Positions 8,215 to 16,365 of a stretch of 64,000 bases of DNA are shown in pieces. This stretch comes from Gordonia polyisoprenivorans (GTDB taxonomy: Bacteria > Actinomycetota > Actinomycetes > Mycobacteriales > Mycobacteriaceae). Made by a program: the position numbers and the translations under genes. The stretch's first letter is position 1. Each line of letters begins with the position of its first letter. The stretch is from NCBI RefSeq assembly GCF_017654315.1, contig NZ_CP072203.1, forward strand, positions 1,488,001-1,552,000. The letters are read 5' to 3'. The notes under the pieces were generated by a model. It ran no database searches, was not told the DNA's origin, and was given only the letters and a program-made list of their open reading frames with translations.

Positions 8215-9846
8215 CTAGTGCGCCACCGCCTCCTCGGCGCCCACACCGGTCAGGGAGCGAACCTCCATCTCGGCGTTGCGTTCGGGGGTACCGCGATCCG
8301 ACGGCGAGGTCAGCGTGCCGACGATACCGAGCACGAAGGCCAACGGGATCGAGACGATGCCGGGATTCTCCAACGGGAACCAGGCGAAGTCGGCACCGGG
8401 GACCATCGAGGTGGCCTTACCGGAGACCGCGGGCGAGAACACGATGAGCAGCAGCGTCGAACCCAGGCCACCATAGATGCTCCACAGTGCACCGCGGGTG
8501 TTGAAGCGCTTCCAGTACAGCGAATACACGATGGTCGGCAGATTGGCCGCGGCGGCGATGGCGAACGCCAGGGCCACCAGGAAGGCCACGTTCTGGCCGT
8601 TGGCGAGAATGCCGAGCACGATTCCGAGGACGCCGAGAGTGATTGCGGCATAGCGGGATACGCGGACCTGGTCGTCCTCGCTGACTTTGCCGCGCTTGAT
8701 GACGCTGGCGTAGATGTCATGGGCGAAGGACGCCGAGGCGGTGATCGTCAGTCCGGCGACGACGGCGAGGATCGTCGCGAACGCGACGGCCGCGATGATG
8801 CCGAGCAGGATCGTGCCACCGAGTTCGAAGGCGAGCAGTGGCGCTGCGGCGTTCTCCTTGCCTGCGGCCGCGAGGATGCGGTCGGGTCCGACGATCGCGG
8901 CGGCACCGTAACCGAGGATGAGGGTGAACAGGTAGAACGCACCGATGAGCGCGATCGCCCAGACCACCGAGCGCCGAGCCTCTTTCGCGGTCGGGACGGT
9001 GTAGAAACGCATCAGCACATGCGGAAGGCCGGCGGTGCCGAGAACCAGGGCGATGGCCAGTGAGATGAAGTTTATCTGCGATTCCATCGACCCGCCGTAC
9101 TTGGCGCCGGGCGCGAGAACGTCACGGGCGGCGACCTTTTCGCTCGACGATCCACTGATCGCATCCTGTGCGCCGCCCAGGATGTGGGACACGTTGAGCC
9201 CGAACTTGGCCAGCACCAGGACCGTCATGAACGCGGCACCCGCGATCAGCAGCACGGCCTTGATGATCTGCACCCAGGTGGTGCCCTTCATTCCGCCGAC
9301 GAGCACGTAGACGATCATCAGCGCGCCGACCACGGCGATCACGATCGACTGCCCGGTCCGTGAGGTCACGTCGAGCAGCAGGGCGACCAGGCCGCCGGCA
9401 CCGGCCATCTGTGCCAGCAGATAGAACAGCGAGACCGCCAGTGTCGAGATCGCCGCCGCCAGTCGTACCGGGCGCTGCTTGAGGCGGAAGCTCAAGACGT
9501 CGGCCATGGTGAATTTGCCGGTGTTGCGCAGCAATTCGGCGACGAGCAACAGCGCCACCAGCCATGCCACGAGGAATCCGATGGAGTAGAGGAAGCCGTC
9601 ATAGCCGTACACGGCGATGGCGCCGGCGATGCCGAGGAAGCTCGCGGCGGACAGATAGTCACCGGCGATGGCGATGCCGTTCTGGGGTCCGGAGAACGCG
9701 CGGCCACCGGTGAAATAGTCGGTGGCCGACGCGTTCTTCTTGCTCGCGCGGATCACCACGAACAACGTGATGGCGACGAAGGCGACGAAGATGGCGATGT
9801 TCGCGATGGGGTTACCCACGGCGGCAGATGCTGCGAGAGTGGTCAT
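8215..9846 (-). CDS. actP: cation:acetate-type symporter (SSS family)
   Basis: A 543-residue sodium:solute symporter with about 13 membrane segments. Its N-terminal GDYLSAASFLGIAGAIAVYGYDGFLY and the later GTAGLPHVLMRFYTVPTAKEAR segments match the ActP/MctC branch that imports acetate, propionate or pyruvate. It overlaps the stop of a DUF485 gene by 4 bases (ATGA), the standard ActP/YjcH pairing. A strong hairpin terminates it. Substrate within the short monocarboxylates is inferred, and the gene name is by family only. Confidence 0.85.
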   Translation of the reverse strand: MTTLAASAAVGNPIANIAIFVAFVAITLFVVIRASKKNASATDYFTGGRAFSGPQNGIAIAGDYLSAASFLGIAGAIAVYGYDGFLYSIGFLVAWLVALLLVAELLRNTGKFTMADVLSFRLKQRPVRLAAAISTLAVSLFYLLAQMAGAGGLVALLLDVTSRTGQSIVIAVVGALMIVYVLVGGMKGTTWVQIIKAVLLIAGAAFMTVLVLAKFGLNVSHILGGAQDAISGSSSEKVAARDVLAPGAKYGGSMESQINFISLAIALVLGTAGLPHVLMRFYTVPTAKEARRSVVWAIALIGAFYLFTLILGYGAAAIVGPDRILAAAGKENAAAPLLAFELGGTILLGIIAAVAFATILAVVAGLTITASASFAHDIYASVIKRGKVSEDDQVRVSRYAAITLGVLGIVLGILANGQNVAFLVALAFAIAAAANLPTIVYSLYWKRFNTRGALWSIYGGLGSTLLLIVFSPAVSGKATSMVPGADFAWFPLENPGIVSIPLAFVLGIVGTLTSPSDRGTPERNAEMEVRSLTGVGAEEAVAH

Positions 9847-10211
9847 TTGGCGGCCTCGTTCATCATCTCGGTGCGGATCGCCTCGGCCTTGGGGTCGAGG
9901 TCACGATTGGCGAAACGGACGTAGAGCCCGGTGATGACGAACGTCGTCACGAACTGCAACAGGCCGAGAATGAGGCCGAGGTTGATGTCACCCCACACAG
10001 GCGTCGCCATGAAGTCGTGCGCGAACGCCCCGAGCAGCACGTACACCGCGTACCACAGCAGAAAGAAGGCGGTCATCGGGAACACGAAGCGGCGCAGGGT
10101 GCGCTTGAGATCCTGGAATTGCGGACTGGCCTGCATCGCGACGTATTGCTCGCCCGTCGGATGCGCGGGCGCCGGCGGCGACGCCGGCGTGGGTTGGTCG
10201 ACAGTGGACAC
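9843..10211 (-). CDS. DUF485 membrane protein (YjcH-like symporter partner)
   Basis: About 122 residues with two membrane segments (FPMTAFFLLWYAVYVLLGAF and the GLILGLLQFVTTFVITGLYV region), followed by the FANRDLDP end typical of DUF485. These small proteins are co-encoded with ActP-type symporters and are thought to be accessory subunits. The frame is open to 10292, but the GTG at 10211 is preceded by GGGAGG at ideal spacing, so I start there. It overlaps the symporter gene by 4 bases. Confidence 0.88.
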   Translation of the reverse strand: MSTVDQPTPASPPAPAHPTGEQYVAMQASPQFQDLKRTLRRFVFPMTAFFLLWYAVYVLLGAFAHDFMATPVWGDINLGLILGLLQFVTTFVITGLYVRFANRDLDPKAEAIRTEMMNEAAK

Positions 10212-10219
10212 GAGATCCT

Positions 10220-10254
10220 CCCAAACTGTGATGGTTCGCCCAAACTGTGATGGT
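10220..10254. repeat. two 16-bp direct repeats upstream of the DUF485-symporter operon
   Basis: CCCAAACTGTGATGGT occurs at 10220-10235 and again at 10239-10254 with a 19-bp period and no mismatch. The first copy overlaps the ribosome binding region of the DUF485 gene. Each copy contains TGTGA, the half-site of CRP/GlxR-type regulators, but no full GlxR dyad is present. A tandem activator or repressor site is likely; the regulator is unknown. Confidence 0.55.
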
Positions 10255-10413
10255 CGATGACTCATAGAGTTAATGAGGTCCATGTCACACACAATGGGGT
10301 GGCGCGGGTCACACGACGAAACCGGTCATCCGTGCGGTGGGCGGTCGGTCGGCCCCGACGAACGGTCGGTGTCGATGGGCACGCAACGACACGACGGGGG
10401 AGAGGATGGCCGT

Positions 10414-11355
10414 ATGACGCTTCTGTGGGATCAGCACGCATGTCTGCCGCTGCAACCCGACGCCGACGTCGGATACCTGCGGCGATTCGACCGCCACGGG
10501 CCGACATATGTGTCGGTCAACGTCGGCTACTCGCCGCAGAGCTTCGACGATTCGTCGTTGCTGCTGAGGCGTTTCCGGGCCGCGATCACCGACCACCCGG
10601 GCCTGGCGCTCGCGACGACGCCGTCCGACATCGAGGCCGCGGTCGGGCGGATCGCGGTGGCCTTCGATCTCGAGGACTCCAATCCCCTCGACGGTGACCT
10701 CGACAACGTTGCCCGGTTCGTCGACCTCGGCGTTCGCACGATGCTCCCGTCGTACAACCACGCCAACCGTGCCGGGTGCGGGTGCCTCGATACCGACGAC
10801 ACCGGACTGACCGCGTGGGGTCGAGACCTCGTCGCCGAGATGAATTCGGCCGGGATGGTGCCCGACGGTTCACACTGCTCGGTGCGCACCGGCCTGGATC
10901 TGTGCGAGGTGTCGAGCAAGCCCGTCATCTACAGCCATTCGTGCATGCGCGGTGTGTGGGATCACCCTCGCAACATCACCGACGATCAGGCCCGCGAGTG
11001 CGCCGCGACCGGCGGGGTCGTCGGCATCACCGGTGTCGGGATCTTCCTCGGCCCCAACACCCCGACGCTCGAGGCGATGGCCCGCCACCTCGAGTATGCG
11101 GTCGAACTCGTCGGCATCGAGCACGTCGGCGTCAGCACCGATCACTCCTTCGACGCCGAGGACTTCCTCGCCGAGATCCACGACCATCCCGAGGCGTTCG
11201 ACGAGTCCTACACGCGGTGGGGGCCGATCCGCTGGATGGCGCCCGAGGTTTTCGTCACCCTGGGAAGCCATCTCGCCCAACGTGGTTGGGCCGCCGAGGA
11301 CATCACCGCGGTACTGGGCGGCAACTTTCGGCGGGTCGCCGAGTGCTCCTGGTGA
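10414..11355 (+). CDS. M19 membrane-dipeptidase-like hydrolase
   Basis: About 313 residues matching the renal dipeptidase (M19) fold. Metal-site signatures appear in order with variation: DQHACLP in place of the usual DxHND, DLEDSNPL with the bridging acid, the SYNHANRAGCGC region, VIYSHSCMRG with a metal His, and HVGVSTDHSFDAEDF. The C-terminal GGNFRRV is typical. ATG 10414 follows GGGGGAGAGG; longer upstream starts are unlikely. Members cleave dipeptides, some with D-residues. It lies between two symporter operons, which hints at scavenging of peptide or amide-derived acids. The changed metal motifs mean the substrate may differ. Confidence 0.8.
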   Translation: MTLLWDQHACLPLQPDADVGYLRRFDRHGPTYVSVNVGYSPQSFDDSSLLLRRFRAAITDHPGLALATTPSDIEAAVGRIAVAFDLEDSNPLDGDLDNVARFVDLGVRTMLPSYNHANRAGCGCLDTDDTGLTAWGRDLVAEMNSAGMVPDGSHCSVRTGLDLCEVSSKPVIYSHSCMRGVWDHPRNITDDQARECAATGGVVGITGVGIFLGPNTPTLEAMARHLEYAVELVGIEHVGVSTDHSFDAEDFLAEIHDHPEAFDESYTRWGPIRWMAPEVFVTLGSHLAQRGWAAEDITAVLGGNFRRVAECSW

Positions 11356-11370
11356 CGGCGCGTGACCTCA

Positions 11371-13116
11371 CTACGCCGACCCGTCGCGGGGGAGGCGTTC
11401 GACGCCCATCCCGACTCGTTCGGGGACGTGCATCCGCGCGAAGGTGCGCGAGAGGTCGCCGGGTACGCGGGTGCGGGTGGCGAGGCTGACGAGCATCATC
11501 GTCGCGAAGGCGAGCGGCACCGTCACCGCTGCGGGGAAGCCGACGATGACCGCGGGCCATCCGCCCAACGAGGTGTCCCCGATACCGCCGGCGATCGCCA
11601 ATGATGTTGCGGTGCCCGACGACAGACCACCGACCAGCATGCCGGCGATGGCGCCCGCGGGGGTCAGTCGGCGCCACCAGATGCCGAGGATCAGCAATGG
11701 GCACAGGGTCGAGGCCGCGACCGCGAACACCAGGCCGACCGTGCGCGACAACTCCAGAGACGTTGCGGCCACACTGAACACGATGGGGATCACCCCGCCG
11801 ATCACGGCGGCGACCCGGAAATCGCGGATGCGCCCACGCAAGACGTCGGTGGAGATCGCCCCGGCCACACTGACGAGCAGTCCCGACGAGGTCGCGAGGA
11901 ACGCGGCGATCGCGCCCGCGGCCACGAGTGCGGCGAGGAGTTGGCCGGCCACCCCGCCGATCGCCGCCGACGGCAACAGCAGCACCGCGGCATCGGAGGT
12001 ACCCGTGATCAACAGTTGCGGCACATAGAGTCTCGCGAAGACCCCGAGCAACATCGGGAACAGGTAGAACAGGCCGAGCAGGGCGATCACAGTCAGAGCG
12101 GTCCGGCGAGCGGAGCGTCCGTCCGGGTTGGTGTAGAACCGCACCAGCACATGCGGCAGCCCCATGGTGCCGAGGAAGGTCGCGATGATGATCGAATACA
12201 CCTGGTACAGGGGATGATTGCCGCCGAGCCCACCGCCCGGCGCCACCCAGGACGCACCGGTCGTCGGGGCGCCGGCCACCACCGGGGTGGCCGCGCCGGC
12301 GTCGAGCCGGATGGTGCTGCCCGAGCTCAATGTGTACTCACCGGGCGCGCGAAAGGCGGCGTCGTCGACGTGTGAGCCGTCGATGGTGCCGGTGACGTGC
12401 ACCCCGGCGGTCTCCGGGACCGACAGCACGGTGTCGGTGGTGATGTCGACGGTGGTGGCGACGTCGACGCGCGGCGGCGCGGGCTCGCCGACCGGTTCAC
12501 GGTGTGCGAGGAACACGATCACCAGGGCCAGCGCGGGCACCCCGATCGCGGTGAGCTTCAACCAGTACTGGAATGCCTGGACGAACGTGATCGAGCGCAT
12601 GCCACCGCCGACGACGTTGACGATCACGATCACCCCGACGGTCACTGCACCCACCCAGACCGGTACGCCCAGCAGGATGTTGAGTGTCAGTCCGGCGCCC
12701 TGGAACTGCGGGATCAGGTACAACACACACACGACGACCACCACCAGCATCGCCGTCTGACGTGCGGGCCTCGACGAGAGGCGGAACTCGGCGAAGTCGG
12801 GCACGGTGTAGGCGCCCGACCGTCGCAGCGGGGCAGCAACGAACAGCAACAGCCCGAGGTATCCCGCGGTGAAGCCGACCGGATACCACAGCGCATCCGC
12901 GCCGTATTTGGCGACGAGCCCGGCGACACCGAGAAATGATGCCGCCGAGAGGTATTCACCGGACACCGCGGCGGCGTTCCATCGGGAGCCGACGCTGCGT
13001 GAGGCCACCAGGAAGTCCGAGGTGGTGCGCGCGAAGCGCCCACCGTAGGCGCCGATGACGATGGTCGCCAGTGCCGCCGCGACGAGCGCGAACGCGGTCA
13101 GGATCGTCCCCGACAT
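11371..13116 (-). CDS. SSS-family monocarboxylate-type symporter
   Basis: A 581-residue symporter with about 13 membrane segments. GEYLSAASFLGVAGLVAKYGADALWYPVGF and GTMGLPHVLVRFYTNPDGRSARRT mark it as a MctC/ActP relative. Unlike the 8215 gene it has an inserted extracellular segment of about 90 residues (roughly 210-300) rich in Thr, Val and Asp between two membrane segments. It is the last gene of an overlapping operon with a histidine kinase, LytTR regulator and DUF485-like protein (TGATG, 1-bp overlap with the last), so uptake is likely controlled by that sensor. Substrate inferred as a short organic acid. Confidence 0.85.
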   Translation of the reverse strand: MSGTILTAFALVAAALATIVIGAYGGRFARTTSDFLVASRSVGSRWNAAAVSGEYLSAASFLGVAGLVAKYGADALWYPVGFTAGYLGLLLFVAAPLRRSGAYTVPDFAEFRLSSRPARQTAMLVVVVVCVLYLIPQFQGAGLTLNILLGVPVWVGAVTVGVIVIVNVVGGGMRSITFVQAFQYWLKLTAIGVPALALVIVFLAHREPVGEPAPPRVDVATTVDITTDTVLSVPETAGVHVTGTIDGSHVDDAAFRAPGEYTLSSGSTIRLDAGAATPVVAGAPTTGASWVAPGGGLGGNHPLYQVYSIIIATFLGTMGLPHVLVRFYTNPDGRSARRTALTVIALLGLFYLFPMLLGVFARLYVPQLLITGTSDAAVLLLPSAAIGGVAGQLLAALVAAGAIAAFLATSSGLLVSVAGAISTDVLRGRIRDFRVAAVIGGVIPIVFSVAATSLELSRTVGLVFAVAASTLCPLLILGIWWRRLTPAGAIAGMLVGGLSSGTATSLAIAGGIGDTSLGGWPAVIVGFPAAVTVPLAFATMMLVSLATRTRVPGDLSRTFARMHVPERVGMGVERLPRDGSA

Positions 13117-13541
13117 CAGTCGTGCTCCGAGGGGCCGGCGCCCGCGTCGTCGTCGACGACGCCCATGAAGTCGCGTTCGGCCTGCTCGGCCAGATGCACG
13201 TAGAGTCTGCCGAACAGATACAGCAGCGGATAGACGAGCACCCCGAGGACCAACCAGGACACCCGGATGCCGAACACCGTGTACTCGCCGAGCGCTGGAA
13301 AGACGATGCCCAGCAACGGAACCAGTGCGATGATCGCCGTCACGCTCAGGCCCAGCCGCAACGCCAAACCCAGCTGTGCGCGCATCAGGCCGCGCACCAG
13401 GGCGTCGCCGACCTCGGTCTGCTCGTGCACCTCCACCCGCGTACGCACCACGCGTGCGCCGCGTCGGCGGGCCAGCACCACCCGCTCCCGCTGCGGTGGA
13501 CGCTCCGGGCCCGGAGGCGTCTCGCCCCGGTCCGAGGTCAC
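13116..13541 (-). CDS. DUF485-like small membrane protein
   Basis: A 141-residue protein with a basic N-terminal half and two membrane segments (LRLGLSVTAIIALVPLLGIV and VSWLVLGVLVYPLLYLFGRL) then YVHLAEQAERDF. It corresponds to the DUF485 partner of the following symporter. A longer frame to 13850 exists, but the GTG at 13541 forms a 4-bp GTGA overlap with the response-regulator stop and has GGAG upstream, so I start there. Confidence 0.8.
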   Translation of the reverse strand: MTSDRGETPPGPERPPQRERVVLARRRGARVVRTRVEVHEQTEVGDALVRGLMRAQLGLALRLGLSVTAIIALVPLLGIVFPALGEYTVFGIRVSWLVLGVLVYPLLYLFGRLYVHLAEQAERDFMGVVDDDAGAGPSEHD

Positions 13542-14323
13542 TGCTCGTCTCCGGTTCGGTAGGCGCGCATCGGGTCCCGGATGAGGCGATCCTTGAGTTC
13601 CCGGACCTGCCGGCGGCTCACCGGGAGTTCCACCGCCCCCGAACGGCCGTTGGCGCGCACCGCCACCATCGTCGTCGAGCCGGAGGCCCGCAGCCCCGTC
13701 ACCATACCCAGCGCCACCAGATACGACCGGTGAATACGCGCGAATCCCTTGTCCTGCCATCGGGATTCGAGGGTGGACAGCGGAATCCGCACGAGGTGTG
13801 CACCGTCCGCCGAATGCAGCCGGGCGTAATCGCCGACGGCCTCGACCCACGAGATCGAATCCCGTCGGATCAACGAGGTCACCCCGCCCAGTTCGACGGG
13901 GATGACGTCGTCGTCACGCGCGGTCGACTCGGAGGTGGTCGTGGGTGGGGCGGCCGCGGCGGCGACCCGATCCACCGCCTCACGTAACCGGTCCTCGCGC
14001 AACGGTTTCAGCAGGTAATCCAGCGCGCCGACGTCGAATGCGTCGACCGCGCGGTCGTCGTGCGCGGTGACGAACACGATCTGTGGGGGACTGCTGAGCT
14101 TGCGCAGCACGGTGGCCAATTCGATGCCCGAGAGGCCGGGCATGTTGATGTCGAGGAAGACCGCGTCGATCCGGTGGTCGCCGAGTTCACGCAGCGCTCC
14201 GGTGGCGTCGCCGGCGGCGAAGACCTCGCCGATCCCGGGCGCGCGGCGCAGCAGGAACACCAGTTCGTCGAGGGCGGGGCGTTCGTCGTCGACAGCCAGG
14301 ACCGACAGTGCCATGGGTGTCAT
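13538..14323 (-). CDS. LytTR-family response regulator
   Basis: A 261-residue two-domain regulator. Residues 6-120 are a receiver domain (VLAVDDERPALDEL, phosphoacceptor Asp in VFLDINMPGLSG, Thr in VFVTAHDD, Lys in LLKPL). Residues ~150-250 are a LytTR DNA-binding domain (VEAVGDYARLHSADG, RIHRSYLV, LPVSRRQVRELKDRL). ATG 14323 overlaps the kinase stop by 4 bases. Together with the kinase it should control the downstream DUF485-symporter genes, resembling the BtsSR/YpdAB systems that sense pyruvate and induce a transporter. The signal here is not known. Confidence 0.93.
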   Translation of the reverse strand: MTPMALSVLAVDDERPALDELVFLLRRAPGIGEVFAAGDATGALRELGDHRIDAVFLDINMPGLSGIELATVLRKLSSPPQIVFVTAHDDRAVDAFDVGALDYLLKPLREDRLREAVDRVAAAAAPPTTTSESTARDDDVIPVELGGVTSLIRRDSISWVEAVGDYARLHSADGAHLVRIPLSTLESRWQDKGFARIHRSYLVALGMVTGLRASGSTTMVAVRANGRSGAVELPVSRRQVRELKDRLIRDPMRAYRTGDEQ

Positions 14324-15522
14324 ACTCGCACCCCGGCACGGAATTTGGGGACCCGCATCCCGACCTTGGTGCCCGCGCCGATGCCGGTGTCGACCACCAG
14401 GCCGTAGTCGTTGCCGAAAGCTGCGCGCAGCCGATGGTCGACATTGGTGAGTCCGACTCGGGCTCCCGCCGATTCGTCTCGGGAGGCGGGCGGATCGAGC
14501 GCGTCGATGTCTCCAGACCGCAGGAGCTCGGGGTCCATGCCGACGCCGTCGTCCTCGACGGTGATGACGCAGTCGGTGCCCTCGTCGCGCGCGGTGATCG
14601 TGATCGATCCGCCGCCCTTGGCGGCCAGCCCGTGCCGCACCGCGTTCTCGACCAGCGGCTGCAGGGCCAGGAACGGCAGCACAACACCCAGAACTTCTGG
14701 CGCCACATGCAGTTTCACGTCGAGTGCCGGGCCGAAGCGCGCGCGTTCGAGGGTCAGGTAGCGGTCGATGTTGCGCAGTTCGTCGGAGAGCAGGGTGTAT
14801 TCGCCCGCCGCGCGGAACGAGTAGCGGGTGAAGTCGGCGAACTCGATGATCAGTTCGCGTGCCCGGTCGGGGTCGGTGCGCACGAATGACGCGATCGTGG
14901 TGAGCGCGTTGTAGATGAAATGCGGACTGATCTGTGCGCGCAGGGCCAGGACCTCGGCCCGGTCGAGCCGCGCCCGCGAGGCGTCGAGTTCGGCCAGCTC
15001 CACCTGATCGGAGACGTACCGGGCGACCTCCGCGATGGCGCCGAGCATGCCCGGGCCCGGGCGGCTCACCGTCGCGACGACGAGCGCTCCCGCGCCGGCG
15101 TCCCCGGCGATCAGCGGCTCGGCGACCAGCGCGCGTACCGGGGAGTCCGGGCCGGACGGATCGTTGACGAGTACCCGCCGCTGCTGCGCCAGCGCCGAGG
15201 CCGCCGCCGCGTCGGCCGCGGTCAGCACACGCGTGGTCCACACCGGGTCGTCGTCGTGGGCGAGTGCTTCGGCGTCCGCGTCGTACAGGGCCACCCCCTG
15301 CGCAGCGGTCAGCGAACGCAGAGGTGGCAGGGCGTCGCGCGCGGATTCGGCACCGAGCCCGCCGCGTAGCGATCGCGCGGCCAGCGACGCCGTGTGCAAG
15401 GCGGTGTGCACGGCACGCTCGGTCGGCGTCGCGACCACCCGCCGGGTCCGGATGAGCACCACGAGGCCGACGACGATCAGCGCGGCCAACACCACCACGA
15501 TCGCCGCGAGATCACTCGACAT
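14320..15522 (-). CDS. LytS/YehU-type sensor histidine kinase
   Basis: A 400-residue kinase. One N-terminal membrane helix (residues 5-25) is followed by a GAF-like sensing region (about 40-200), then the His_kinase domain with LRAQISPHFIYNALTTIASF, where the His is the phosphorylation site, and an HATPase_c domain (LVENAVRHG, VEDDGVGMD, GVGLTNVDHRL-like). It has only one membrane segment rather than the 5-6 of LytS, so the ligand is probably sensed inside the cell. First gene of the HK-RR-DUF485-symporter operon. Confidence 0.92.
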   Translation of the reverse strand: MSSDLAAIVVVLAALIVVGLVVLIRTRRVVATPTERAVHTALHTASLAARSLRGGLGAESARDALPPLRSLTAAQGVALYDADAEALAHDDDPVWTTRVLTAADAAAASALAQQRRVLVNDPSGPDSPVRALVAEPLIAGDAGAGALVVATVSRPGPGMLGAIAEVARYVSDQVELAELDASRARLDRAEVLALRAQISPHFIYNALTTIASFVRTDPDRARELIIEFADFTRYSFRAAGEYTLLSDELRNIDRYLTLERARFGPALDVKLHVAPEVLGVVLPFLALQPLVENAVRHGLAAKGGGSITITARDEGTDCVITVEDDGVGMDPELLRSGDIDALDPPASRDESAGARVGLTNVDHRLRAAFGNDYGLVVDTGIGAGTKVGMRVPKFRAGVRV

Positions 15523-15638
15523 CGGAATTCACCGACTCATTGTCGCGCGATCGGCGAGCCCGGGATCGGAACATTGCCGGATGTGTCGTACAGTTTCTCC
15601 GGCGATGGCAGGGGGCCAGCGTGAAGGGGGAATCCAGA

Positions 15639-16199
15639 ATGGTGCGATATCTGTCGGCGCGACTCGTGGGTGCGCTCGGGGTGGCGGGGCTGATTGCGCT
15701 TGCGCTGACCGGCTGTTCGGCGCTGCCGTTCAGCAAGTCCACGCCGGTCTCTTCGGTCACCGAGAGCCAGGACGCCGGTGGCGACGTCGACTTCGACGCC
15801 GCGATCGGGCAGTGCGTCTACCTGTCCGGCACGATGATGGACGCCAAGATCGACCACGCGACCTGCGGACAGGCGCCCGCCAACTATGTGGTGGTGGCCA
15901 AATCGCCGACCAAGGAGGCCTGCCCGTCCGACGTCGACCAGACCTACTACGTCACCCAGGGCGGCACACAACAGGGCGCGCTGTGCCTCGACACGGATTG
16001 GGTTGTCGGACAATGCATGACGGTGCCGAGCTTCGGCGACCCGGCGCACGTCCCGTGCAACTCCACCGATTCCGACGCCCGTCGCATCCTTGCCGTACTC
16101 CCCGGAGCGACCGACGAGAGTGGTTGCCCGGACGCGACAACCAACTACTACACCTACGACCAGCGGCACAAGGTCGTCTGCGTGGAGAAGCTGAGCTGA
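15639..16199 (+). CDS. LppU-like secreted lipoprotein
   Basis: A 186-residue exported lipoprotein. Residues 1-25 are a lipoprotein signal with lipobox LTGC, so the mature protein starts at Cys. The mature part holds paired Cys (GQCVYL, ATCGQ, EACPSD, ALCLD, GQCMTV, VPCNS, SGCPD, VVCVEK), suggesting four disulfides. The layout matches LppU-type lipoproteins of mycobacteria; function is unknown. ATG 15639 has AAGGGGG upstream. Divergent from the histidine kinase and convergent with an acyl-CoA synthetase across a repeat region. Confidence 0.8.
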   Translation: MVRYLSARLVGALGVAGLIALALTGCSALPFSKSTPVSSVTESQDAGGDVDFDAAIGQCVYLSGTMMDAKIDHATCGQAPANYVVVAKSPTKEACPSDVDQTYYVTQGGTQQGALCLDTDWVVGQCMTVPSFGDPAHVPCNSTDSDARRILAVLPGATDESGCPDATTNYYTYDQRHKVVCVEKLS

Positions 16200-16202
16200 G
16201 CT

Positions 16203-16344
16203 GTCGGCGCCGACGGCGCCTGCCAGCACGCCGACAGCGTCCGCCCACACGCCGACAGCGCCCAACCACACGCCGACAGCGCCCGTCAACACGCCGACAG
16301 CGCCCAGCTAAGCGCTGTCACGGCGCTGGTGAGCGCTGTCGGCG
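16203..16344. repeat. 21-bp tandem repeat array with complementary arms between convergent genes
   Basis: Four 21-bp units beginning CACGCCGACAGCG start at 16227, 16248, 16269 and 16290. GTCGGCGCCGAC (16203-16214) is a perfect palindrome just before. CGCCGACAGCGC (16292-16303) is the exact complement of GCGCTGTCGGCG (16333-16344), so RNA from either strand can fold into strong hairpins. It probably acts as a bidirectional terminator for the lipoprotein and acyl-CoA synthetase genes; the reason for the tandem expansion is unclear. Confidence 0.7.
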
Positions 16345-16365
16345 GTGGGGAGGGCGCTGTGGGCG

